In this document: positions 7,735 to 14,186 of the stretch, in pieces | Layout of the letters: each line of letters starts with the position of its first letter | How positions within the stretch are numbered: the stretch's first letter is position 1 | DNA from: Candidatus Bathyarchaeota archaeon | Lineage (GTDB): Archaea; Thermoproteota; Bathyarchaeia; 40CM-2-53-6 | Direction: 5' to 3' | Assembly: GCA_005883695.1 (NCBI GenBank) | Contig: VBBV01000123.1 | Location: 1 to 24,909 of the forward strand | DNA length: 24,909 nucleotides | Program-made: the position numbers and the translations under genes | The notes under the pieces: generated by a model | Told to the model about the DNA's origin: nothing | Databases searched by the model: none | Seen by the model: only the letters and a program-made list of their open reading frames with translations

Positions 7735-8622
7735 ATGAAATTCGGCGTATGTGTCCCAAACTATGGCGAATCATCCTCTACTGAGGCGCTGCGTACCGTA
7801 GCGTTGGAGGCCGAACGTGGGGGCTGTGACTCAATTTGGACTACAGACCATGTACTGATGCCCAGAAACAGTGGAACTCCCTATGAGAGAATCTTCGACA
7901 GCATTACTACACTCTCCTATCTTGCAGCAATTACTAGCCGAGTGAAGCTAGGAATCTCATCCCTAATCACTGCCATGCGGAATCCTGTCGTCGTCGCAAA
8001 ACAGCTCGCGACAATAGACAATCTAAGCGACGGGATGATTATGCTGGCCACGAGCGTAGGCTGGAACGAGAAAGAGTTCGCCCATCTAGGCTCAAACTTC
8101 CACAACAGGGGGAAAAGACTTGACGCGTCCATTCGACTGATAAGAGCGCTCTGGAGAGGAGAGACAAGCTTCAAGAGCCGTGTTCTCGGGATCGAATTCA
8201 ACGACGCCGTCTTCGAACCGCGCCCCGCTCAGAAGCATCTAGCGATCTGGATTGGTGGAACGAGCAAGGCTGCTATGAAACGGGCCGCAACTCTCGGCGA
8301 TGCGTGGCATCCTAACGTCCAACCCCTCGACCAATTCACAAAACTCGTCGCGGAGTTCAGAGAAACCTCGCCAGAAGCGAAAACTAAAGCGATATGCGTC
8401 CGAATGGCCATAAACACAAGAGCCGAGCAGTCGGAGTACAAGTCGGCGCAGGGGGAGAAACGAATAATGCTCTCCGGAAACCAGGCTCAGAACAAAAAGA
8501 TACTCTCCGGTCTAGAACAGCTCGGAGTCTCCTACATCGTTGCCGTGCCGAGCCCTGACGGAAACGCAAGCGTACCAAACCAGGTAGACGAGATCAACAC
8601 ATTGTCGAAACTTCTCAGCTGA
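7735..8622 (+). CDS. Luciferase-like (F420/FMN) monooxygenase family protein
   Basis: TIM-barrel flavin/deazaflavin oxidoreductase of the bacterial-luciferase superfamily, 295 aa. The start MKFGVCVPNYG is the usual first strand. Other family marks are the WTTDHVLMP strand, SRVKLGISSLITAMRNPVVVAKQLATIDNLSDG (beta-3 and following helix), GVGW-like TSVGWNEKEFAHLG, and PHP-like AIWIGGTSKAAMKRAATLGDAWHP. This pattern fits F420-dependent oxidoreductases such as methylene-H4MPT reductase or glucose-6-phosphate dehydrogenase relatives, but cofactor and substrate cannot be told from sequence. ATG at 7735 is chosen; the frame stays open far upstream, but that part is antisense to the ABC ATPase. Its stop touches the reading frame of the next small gene, so the two may be co-translated. 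Confidence 0.9.
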   Translation: MKFGVCVPNYGESSSTEALRTVALEAERGGCDSIWTTDHVLMPRNSGTPYERIFDSITTLSYLAAITSRVKLGISSLITAMRNPVVVAKQLATIDNLSDGMIMLATSVGWNEKEFAHLGSNFHNRGKRLDASIRLIRALWRGETSFKSRVLGIEFNDAVFEPRPAQKHLAIWIGGTSKAAMKRAATLGDAWHPNVQPLDQFTKLVAEFRETSPEAKTKAICVRMAINTRAEQSEYKSAQGEKRIMLSGNQAQNKKILSGLEQLGVSYIVAVPSPDGNASVPNQVDEINTLSKLLS

Positions 8623-9110
8623 TTAACGAATGCTCGACCGGCGTATCTACCGCCGGCGTAAACCGCGTCTTCGGTCTACTAGACCTTTTGAAAGCGTACA
8701 ATGGAAAGACGGACATAGCCAACCTGACCATCGACCTCCGCATTGACCTCGACGAGCTACTCCCGATCATTGACACCGCAGAATATCTCGGTCTCGTCGC
8801 CGTCCAAGAGGGCGAGATCTCCCTAACGGAGCTCGGCACCAAGGCCCTCAACAGCAAGATAGCGGAACGCAAAAAGCTCGTCCACCAGCGCCTGGAAACA
8901 CTCGAGCCCTTCTCCGACATCGCAAAACTACTCAAAGAACAGGGACAGGTCACGCGTTTCAGTCTCGCCCGCTTCGTAAGCTCCAAGTATGGTCCTACGC
9001 TCGACATCCCCGCACTGATTAGCATACTCATCAGCTGGGGCGTCTTCACAGGCCTATTCGGCTACGATGGCCAATCGGAACGGTTGCTGCCAAAAACCCA
9101 CATTCACTAG
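8622..9110 (+). CDS. Stand-alone AAA-associated C-terminal domain protein
   Basis: Matches the AAA-associated C-terminal domain normally fused behind NitT/TauT-type ABC ATPases. It has the helical start GVNRVFGLLDLLKAYNGKTDIANL, the winged-helix-like IDLDELLPIIDTAEYLGLVAVQEGEISLTELGTKAL, then ERKKLVHQRLETLEPF and a final SWGVFTGLFGYD. The domain homology begins near 8641, but the first canonical start codon in frame is TTG 8688, which would cut off its first helix. The frame is open from 8559, and the only upstream candidates are ATT 8622 or CTG 8619, right at the monooxygenase stop. I give 8622 as provisional. Its stop overlaps, tail to tail, that of the ABC ATPase it presumably serves. A minus-strand frame over the same DNA is judged a shadow. 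Confidence 0.75.
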   Translation: MNECSTGVSTAGVNRVFGLLDLLKAYNGKTDIANLTIDLRIDLDELLPIIDTAEYLGLVAVQEGEISLTELGTKALNSKIAERKKLVHQRLETLEPFSDIAKLLKEQGQVTRFSLARFVSSKYGPTLDIPALISILISWGVFTGLFGYDGQSERLLPKTHIH

Positions 9111-9868
9111 CTGATCTTTGAGATTATCCGGTCCGCAAGATCGTACAGCGTCGGGTCCCGAGGGCTTCTCGGTCGTTCGAGATCGATCTTGACATCATCA
9201 ACTATCTTCGCCGGCCTAGCGCTCAACACGACCACTCTATCAGCCATCTCCACAGCCTCCTGAACGTTGTGCGTGACCATTATCACCGAACCTGTGGGGT
9301 AGGCAGGGTCCCTCCAAATGTCCAAGACCTCCCGCCTGAGGTTCTCCGCCGTCAACGCGTCCAGGCTGGAGAACGGCTCGTCCATCAACAACACTTCAGG
9401 CTGAAGCGCGAGAGCCCGGGCTATTCCAACCCGCTGCTTCATACCACCGGACAACTCCTTCGGATAGGAAGACTCGAACCCTTCCAAGCCAACATCCTGA
9501 ATGTACTTCTGCGCGATCTTCAACTGCTCCTCCTTCTGGATCGACGCCGATGAAATCGCCATCAGCACGTTTCCAAGCACCGTTTTCCATGGTATGAGGG
9601 CGAATGTCTGAAAGATTACCCCGATCTTGGGGCTCGGGCTCGTGATCGGTTGGCCATGAAATAATACTTGGCCGCTAGTGGGTTTGTCAAGCCCATCGAT
9701 AATACGGAGCAGAGTGCTCTTGCCACAGCCTGAAGGCCCGACAATACAGAGGAACTCTTTGTAGACGTCGAATGAAAGATGGTCAAGTACTGTTGTGCTC
9801 TTGCCCTCGCCGGGATAGATCTTTGCAATATCCTTGATTTGGAGTATAGGTTCGGATGGCTGGCTCAA
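9107..9868 (-). CDS. NitT/TauT-type ABC transporter ATPase
   Basis: Energising subunit of a nitrate/sulfonate/taurine-class importer, 253 aa. Walker A GPSGCGKST (Lys50), Q-loop FQTFALIPWKTVLGNV (the P-W after the Q-loop is typical of SsuB/TauB/NrtD), signature LSGGMKQRVGIARAL, Walker B LLMDEPFSSLDA and H-loop VMVTHNVQEAVEMADR are all intact. It lacks the C-terminal regulatory extension that many relatives carry; a matching domain is encoded separately on the opposite strand next door. TTG at 9868 is the start, 4 nt after the permease stop, with GAGG in the permease end about 11 nt upstream as a possible ribosome site. The ligand cannot be assigned. Confidence 0.93.
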   Translation of the reverse strand: MSQPSEPILQIKDIAKIYPGEGKSTTVLDHLSFDVYKEFLCIVGPSGCGKSTLLRIIDGLDKPTSGQVLFHGQPITSPSPKIGVIFQTFALIPWKTVLGNVLMAISSASIQKEEQLKIAQKYIQDVGLEGFESSYPKELSGGMKQRVGIARALALQPEVLLMDEPFSSLDALTAENLRREVLDIWRDPAYPTGSVIMVTHNVQEAVEMADRVVVLSARPAKIVDDVKIDLERPRSPRDPTLYDLADRIISKIS

Positions 9869-9872
9869 CTGA

Positions 9873-11711
9873 TTATGCCTCGAACTTGTACCTGTCAGCC
9901 TTCCTCAGCAAACGCCTCCAGACTAGCCGGTTAATGATCAGGACTGTTGCGGTCATTACCAAGAGCGAGGCATAGATCTCAACGGTTGCGAGTGCAGGGT
10001 CCTTCGAAGAGGCTTGAACTAGAAAGGAGCCCAGCCCCGGGACATTGGCGTTAGGCCCGATGTACTCGGAGACTATCAGAGCGTTCCATCCCCCACCCCA
10101 GGCTTGTATGCTCCCGATGAGGATTGCGGGAAAAGAGGCGGGGATTAGGATCTCTTTGACGAAGCGTCGCCCTCGAATTCGATACGCAGCAGTTGCTTCC
10201 AGTAGATCATTCGGGACTCCATTCACGGCACCGACGATGTTGAAGAGCAGATACCACTGCATTCCGGTAAGGATCAAGAGCACCGAGGCTAAGTTGAGGG
10301 TGAACCCGAGATAGGGGGAGTTCTTGAACGGGTCAACAAGCAGTATAACGACAAGCGGGAAAAGGGCTGTCGCGGGGATAGACTGTCCGATATCGAAGAT
10401 AGGCACGAGCAACCTGGACAGTCTCTGACTTCTCGCTATCAATATGCCCGCACCGAGGGTCCATGAGAGGGCAATAGCGTACGCAATCACCAACCTGGAG
10501 AGTGATAGAAGAGTAATTGCGACCAGTTCGAAACCTGTTACATCGGTGGCGAGTAGAGAAATGCCGCTGGCAATTGATTGGGATCGTGACATGATTGTGA
10601 CGGTGAGGCCTAGAAGCACGAGTCCGATGAATATTGCGTAGCTAAGCAGTCTTCCCCATAATGGTATTCTGCCAATTCGCCCCGGAAACCTCAACCTCTC
10701 CGTTATGTGCCGTATTCGTTTCAAACGTGTGATTTCGAGAACTCGTGCTGCGTAGGACCGTTCAGATTTGAAGAACGTGAGAACCGGTGAGACCAGACGG
10801 TCCTCGTATCTTCTCACCCCGGCAGCCACCGTACTCTGCCGCGTCGCAGTCGTCCTGGGAGCAGCTATGGTTTCGTACTTGTATTTCTCTGCCCGTGCGC
10901 CTAGGGGCTTCCAGATCAAACGGTCAATGGCGAGTATGATTCCAACCAGCACTACGAGCCCAAAGAGCGCTAGCGCTAGGTCGGCCTGCAAGGCAGCTAG
11001 CGCGATATACCGGCCAATCCCGGGAAGGTCCACTTGGGTAACGTTAGGAGCAGAGCCGAAGGAGAGATGCTCCTCGACCGGTATAAGATACCATCCTCCC
11101 CCCCAAGCAAGAATGCTGCTCCAAACTAGTTCCGGGAATACTGCGGGAAGAACGATCTGTCGCAGATACCTAGTACCGTGCATTCCGTAAGCATGGGCCG
11201 CCTCCTTGATGTCCGTCGGAATCGCGTTGATTCCAGCTATGACCCCGAACGTCGGCGCCCAAGCCATCGCAGTAAAGATCAATATGATAGACGCAACTTC
11301 CTGGTTGAACACAGGCGGATTAGCCCCTGTTCCTAAGATCACGAGGAACACCACCGGCACTACTCCAAGAACAGGGACCGACTGGAATATGTCGAGCAAG
11401 GGCAAGAGCACGTGAGAGGCACGATGACTCATCGCCGTAGCGATTCCATAAGCCAGGGCAAAGGTGAGAGCGAAAGCGTAGGCAATAGTCATCCGTGCAA
11501 GAGTTCGAACAGCATACCCTGGAATACACAATGGGTCCAGAGGATGCGTGCTGCAGTCTGCAGTCAGCGCGCCTGTTAGTAATTCGGTTATTAGAACACC
11601 TATCGCTACCACAGCAATTCCTCCAAGGAATATCTTGGTGAAAAGCGAGATTCTTTTTCCGGCCGAGGATGAGATCACGCGTCTTCTAAGGCTCGGCCTT
11701 GGCATATGCAA
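9873..11711 (-). CDS. Fused double-domain NitT/TauT-type ABC permease
   Basis: A 612-aa membrane protein made of two binding-protein-dependent permease domains in tandem. Each has its own EAA loop contacting the ATPase: IKEAAHAYGMHGTRYLRQIVLPAVFPELVWSS in the first half and LLEATAAYRIRGRRFVKEILIPASFPAIL in the second, each followed by AWGGGW. Both halves have about six helices and are joined by a charged linker near residues 270-340. A single chain can thus replace the usual permease homodimer. The longest frame begins at TTG 11711; ATG 11705 (third codon) is equally good. A strong TATA box lies at 11758-11766. No gene for a substrate-binding protein is adjacent, so the ligand is unknown. Confidence 0.92.
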   Translation of the reverse strand: MHMPRPSLRRRVISSSAGKRISLFTKIFLGGIAVVAIGVLITELLTGALTADCSTHPLDPLCIPGYAVRTLARMTIAYAFALTFALAYGIATAMSHRASHVLLPLLDIFQSVPVLGVVPVVFLVILGTGANPPVFNQEVASIILIFTAMAWAPTFGVIAGINAIPTDIKEAAHAYGMHGTRYLRQIVLPAVFPELVWSSILAWGGGWYLIPVEEHLSFGSAPNVTQVDLPGIGRYIALAALQADLALALFGLVVLVGIILAIDRLIWKPLGARAEKYKYETIAAPRTTATRQSTVAAGVRRYEDRLVSPVLTFFKSERSYAARVLEITRLKRIRHITERLRFPGRIGRIPLWGRLLSYAIFIGLVLLGLTVTIMSRSQSIASGISLLATDVTGFELVAITLLSLSRLVIAYAIALSWTLGAGILIARSQRLSRLLVPIFDIGQSIPATALFPLVVILLVDPFKNSPYLGFTLNLASVLLILTGMQWYLLFNIVGAVNGVPNDLLEATAAYRIRGRRFVKEILIPASFPAILIGSIQAWGGGWNALIVSEYIGPNANVPGLGSFLVQASSKDPALATVEIYASLLVMTATVLIINRLVWRRLLRKADRYKFEA

Positions 11712-11757
11712 GACGACTCAATCCGGTATGATTAGAAAAACGGACGATTGCGTCTCG

Positions 11758-11766
11758 TTATAAAAG
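11758..11766 (-). promoter_or_regulatory. TATA box (CTTTTATAA) for the NitT/TauT operon
   Basis: The clearest archaeal box A in the window, centred about 50 nt before the permease start, predicting transcription start near 11735 and a leader of about 24-30 nt. The reverse reading (TTATAAAAG) could fire in the other direction, but no plus-strand gene follows it. Confidence 0.55.
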
Positions 11767-11874
11767 GGCAACCAGATTGATGATTCTGCAACTCTCTTCC
11801 AGCTTTGCCATGCGATACGCGAACGTCAAGGACAGATGGTTGATGGTGGGGCCGGTGGGATTTGAACCCACGAC

Positions 11875-11897
11875 CTCTGGCCCCGATTGCTCGGGGT
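11875..11897 (-). other. tRNA-Pro intron 3 (variable loop, 45/46)
   Basis: A 23-nt intron with inner hairpin CCCCG AGCAAT CGGGG. Exon CTGG (positions 40-43) pairs with intron CCAG as the central 4-bp helix, with bulges CGA and AGG. Cutting CG|A and AG|G leaves a standard five-base variable loop CGGTC before the T stem. Confidence 0.82.
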
Positions 11898-11912
11898 CGC
11901 CAGCGCCCCAGG

Positions 11913-11933
11913 GTCACCGTCCAAGATTGGACT
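11913..11933 (-). other. tRNA-Pro intron 2 (anticodon stem, 30/31)
   Basis: A 21-nt intron with inner hairpin GTCCA ATCT TGGAC. Central helix TACC/GGTG (4 bp, one T-G pair) is flanked by 3-nt bulges AGA and ACC. Cutting after the second base of each bulge joins CCAG to C and builds a perfect 5-bp anticodon stem CCAGC/GCTGG. Confidence 0.82.
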
Positions 11934-11942
11934 CTGGTATCC

Positions 11943-11963
11943 TCTGGGCGGGGTCAATCCCCT
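11943..11963 (-). other. tRNA-Pro intron 1 (D loop, about 21/22)
   Basis: Core hairpin GGGG ATTGA CCCC. Exon TTGG can pair with CCAG at the intron end (4 bp), leaving bulges TCA and AGG, a bulge-helix-bulge. Strict cutting in the bulges gives a 23-nt intron (11942-11964). The 21-nt version given here restores A21 and a four-pair D stem. Only the exact boundary is uncertain. Confidence 0.7.
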
Positions 11964-12179
11964 TGACCAAGCTAGACGACGGCCCCTAAGTTCGGAATCG
12001 AATCGGGCTGCTTTTCTGTGTTACGCTAGGACATTGCTATCGTACGAATTGCGAAGTCAGCTCCGAGACGAGGAGCTTTTGAGAGGGATAACTTGACGAA
12101 AGCATTCGCTGAGAGGCGGAATGATCATCTGTGCAACTATTTGTTCTATCGGATAGCCCTCCTACTTCCATCCGTTCCT

Positions 12180-12722
12180 TTATTTGGCTGTCTGGACCGA
12201 GACTTGTTGTTGTGTCGGCAGAGCGATCGAGTGCGGCCTGTGCATGCGATAGGTCGCGAGCGCTCCCAGTCCACTGATAACCAAGAGAGTTGCTACTGGA
12301 AAGACCGGCACAACGAGGAGAGTAGCCACTAGACGGTCCACCGGTATTACTAGAGGCGCGGTATAGAATTGAGAGAAATGGAGGGAGAGCCCTTGGAGAC
12401 TGGCTGCTCTTGCTGCTTGTTCCAAGCTTCTAGCATAGAGCACCCCTATGCCAAAGGTTGTCAATCCACCTAGAATGTTAATCACCCCGCCCAACCGAGT
12501 ATACCTTGCTAGCATCAGACCGCTTCCGATCAACACAACGAATGCCACGCCGAACTGGGCGAGCATCAAGTTGTCCGGCTGGCTCGACGCGAGATTGAAT
12601 GTTGTCGGGAGGTTGTAGCCGAACAGGGCCCAGCCGATGGCTAGAAGGCTGGAGAACACGCCTAGACCTCCCGCTAACAAGGACCTTGGGTGTGCGATTC
12701 TCACGGGGTTTACCTTCGACAT
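12180..12722 (-). CDS. Small four-helix membrane protein, unknown function
   Basis: A 180-aa protein with about four hydrophobic helices: LLAGGLGVFSSLLAIGWALFG (residues 15-35), LAQFGVAFVVLIGSGLML (about 54-71), VINILGGLTTFGIGVLYA (about 79-97) and LVATLLVVPVFPVATLLVISGLGALA (about 130-156). There is a short basic N terminus and a polar C-terminal tail with PTQQQVSV. No family is recognised. It starts with ATG at 12722, preceded by GGAAA and a TATA-like ACTTATCC (minus, 12762-12755) that implies a leader of about 10 nt. It lies 48 nt beyond the asparagine-synthetase-like gene on the same strand but seems to have its own promoter. Confidence 0.72.
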   Translation of the reverse strand: MSKVNPVRIAHPRSLLAGGLGVFSSLLAIGWALFGYNLPTTFNLASSQPDNLMLAQFGVAFVVLIGSGLMLARYTRLGGVINILGGLTTFGIGVLYARSLEQAARAASLQGLSLHFSQFYTAPLVIPVDRLVATLLVVPVFPVATLLVISGLGALATYRMHRPHSIALPTQQQVSVQTAK

Positions 12723-12770
12723 TTTCCAATCCGCGCTTGCAAAGGTGGTCTATCGGATAAGTCTTCCACA

Positions 12771-14117
12771 CTATCTCGTGAAGGATTCCAGCATTCTGCT
12801 GGGGCTTGTGCCTCGGCGCTTTGCTTCTTTCAACAAAACCTTCTGGACGCCGCTGGAATATTGGACAGCTTTCTTCGGCCGATCCACCACGCTTTCAGGC
12901 AGGTTCAGTCGGGAAGCAAGTTTTCTTAGAACATATTTTCGTATCACTTTTCCTTTGGCGAGATTGACTCGTAGAGATACAGGTAGCTTCAGGGCGTATT
13001 CGACAAGTGGGAGATAGGCGAAGGGTGAACAAAGCTCGAGGCCAGTTGCAACCGCGAGCTTGTCGCCAGGGTCAAAATCCTTGACGGAAGCCGCCACAAC
13101 GCTGTTGAACATCTCCGACCCAAGAGTGTCGACTCCATCACGGAGAGCGATGGCCTCGAACTTTCCGTAACCGCCGAACAGTTCATCGCTAAGCTGGCCA
13201 GCTGCGAGATACGTCAGGTCCATCTCGCGAGCTTTCTGACAGGCAAAATAGATTGGAACCGAGATCCCAACGATCACTGGATCAGTGGTTTCGATGATCT
13301 CGATAACATCTGGCAATGAGTTGAGAATCTCTGAACTCGACAATTCCCTTATCTCGACGCGGAGTCCAAAAGTTTTCGCAGTTCTCTCAGCGTGGCCTAG
13401 TTCTTGCTGGCCTTTCAGCCCCACCGACACTAATTTTGGCTCTAGACCAGCATTCTTCGCTACTTGGGCAACGAGCGCGCTGTCTAGTCCCCCAGAAAAC
13501 GCGACTCCGGAACCTCGTGGCACAATTCTGCGGACAGCTTCAGTGAAGAGATCGTCCAAAGTCCGAGTCGCGTCTGACTCGACCATCGATTCTTCCTTTG
13601 GCTGCTTGAGCGAGTAGTCACTCATCGTCTCGTACCTTCGGGCGGAGGCTCGAATTACCTTTCCAGGAGAAACAGGCTTGGGTTCGCGAATTCCGATTGA
13701 GGCGAGAGGAGATTGTAGGCTCGCAAAGGCGATAGTTCCGTCTCGCGTCTGTCCGGAGTAGAGGGGTTTCTGTCCTATGACGTCTCTTCCCGCGACTAGT
13801 TGATCCTGAAGCGAGGTCAAGAATGCAAAGGCTCCAGGTGTTTGTATGAGACGACTGGGACCCGCGGGGCCGGGCCCGTTGGGCCCTGCGTCATCGCCGA
13901 AGAAAACACCGTCAAGGGCTAACGGCACCGCTTGATGAGCGAACGAGTGCGCATCAGTGGGATTGCAGACTCCAATCACGATTTTCTCTCCGCCAGGTAC
14001 GGTTTGTGAGAAAGTTCGAGATTCCGATCCACGGTTCCGCATAAGGGAGAGGATGGTCTTCGCTTTCGATTCGAGATCATCCGCTTCTCGTCCTATGAGG
14101 CCACAGATGCCCGTCAT
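12771..14117 (-). CDS. Asparagine-synthetase-like protein with altered glutaminase domain
   Basis: A 448-aa two-domain protein of the AsnB type. The C-terminal synthetase domain has the PP-loop SGGLDS at residues 208-213, AAGQLSDELFGGYGKFE (the usual G-x-x-x-D-E-x-F-G-G-Y motif), CSPFAYLPLVEYAL and PKKAVQYSSG, so adenylation of aspartate or a similar carboxylate is plausible. The N-terminal Ntn-hydrolase domain is short (about 160 residues). The Cys sits at residue 5 (MTGICGLIG) rather than 2. The G-H-x-R-L-S-I and N-G-E-I-Y-N motifs are missing, replaced by FFGDDAGPNGPGPAGPSR, while RDVIGQKPLY is kept. Glutamine use is therefore doubtful; free ammonia or another donor is possible. ATG 14117, with a TATA box shared with purB. 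Confidence 0.85.
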   Translation of the reverse strand: MTGICGLIGREADDLESKAKTILSLMRNRGSESRTFSQTVPGGEKIVIGVCNPTDAHSFAHQAVPLALDGVFFGDDAGPNGPGPAGPSRLIQTPGAFAFLTSLQDQLVAGRDVIGQKPLYSGQTRDGTIAFASLQSPLASIGIREPKPVSPGKVIRASARRYETMSDYSLKQPKEESMVESDATRTLDDLFTEAVRRIVPRGSGVAFSGGLDSALVAQVAKNAGLEPKLVSVGLKGQQELGHAERTAKTFGLRVEIRELSSSEILNSLPDVIEIIETTDPVIVGISVPIYFACQKAREMDLTYLAAGQLSDELFGGYGKFEAIALRDGVDTLGSEMFNSVVAASVKDFDPGDKLAVATGLELCSPFAYLPLVEYALKLPVSLRVNLAKGKVIRKYVLRKLASRLNLPESVVDRPKKAVQYSSGVQKVLLKEAKRRGTSPSRMLESFTR

Positions 14118-14142
14118 TGTTCCCTATTCTTCTTCGGAGTTG

Positions 14143-14150
14143 TTTAATAT
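14143..14150. promoter_or_regulatory. Shared TATA-like element between asnB-like gene and purB
   Basis: TTTAATAT reads as ATATTAAA on the other strand, so it can act as box A both ways. It is centred about 30 nt before the minus-strand ATG at 14117 and about 40 nt before the plus-strand TTG at 14187. It is the only AT-rich element in the 69-nt divergent gap. Confidence 0.4.
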
Positions 14151-14186
14151 GATGGGCTAGTTGTTTCTCTCTTCGAGTCGGTAAGA

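Larger units (their letters stand above)
11844..11986 (-). tRNA. tRNA-Pro(GGG) with three introns and encoded CCA
   Basis: The acceptor strands GGGGCCG (5' end at 11986) and CGGCCCC (11854-11848) pair fully, followed by A73 and an encoded CCA (11846-11844). The T arm is GTGGG TTCAAAT CCCAC, and TAGCTTGGTCA supplies the D-loop box A. The 143-nt gene does not fold as a tRNA until three introns are removed. Splicing gives D stem GTCT/GGAT, A26, anticodon arm CCAGC CTGGGGC GCTGG (T33, anticodon GGG at 11909-11907, G37) and variable loop CGGTC. That is a complete 75-nt cloverleaf plus CCA; A73 and the GG anticodon positions 35-36 fit proline. Introns lie after positions 21, 30 and 45, none at the canonical 37/38. 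All features are read directly; identity is by anticodon. Confidence 0.88.

Noticed and set aside
8638..8660. Direct repeat of CCGGCGTA at 15-nt spacing.
   Set aside because: Only two copies inside coding sequence, in phase with codons; likely chance from similar residues (TGVST, AGVNR).
8615..9049. Minus-strand frame of 144 codons opposite the AAA-associated domain gene.
   Set aside because: It is rich in Ser/Arg with no recognisable family, while the plus strand shows a clear domain; judged a shadow.
11870..11910. Alternative tRNA reading with CTGGC/GCCAG as anticodon stem.
   Set aside because: It leaves a 17-nt loop with no T33 and no sensible anticodon; the CCAGC/GCTGG solution is complete.
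11902..11950. Long imperfect hairpin CGCCC...GGGCG in the tRNA gene, considered as one large intron.
   Set aside because: Removing it as a single piece does not give paired D and anticodon stems, whereas the three-intron solution does.
11732..12096. Short frames on both strands across the tRNA gene and its upstream gap.
   Set aside because: They overlap the tRNA; the peptide text (for example PVGFEPTTSG) is the well-known artefact of translating tRNA sequence.
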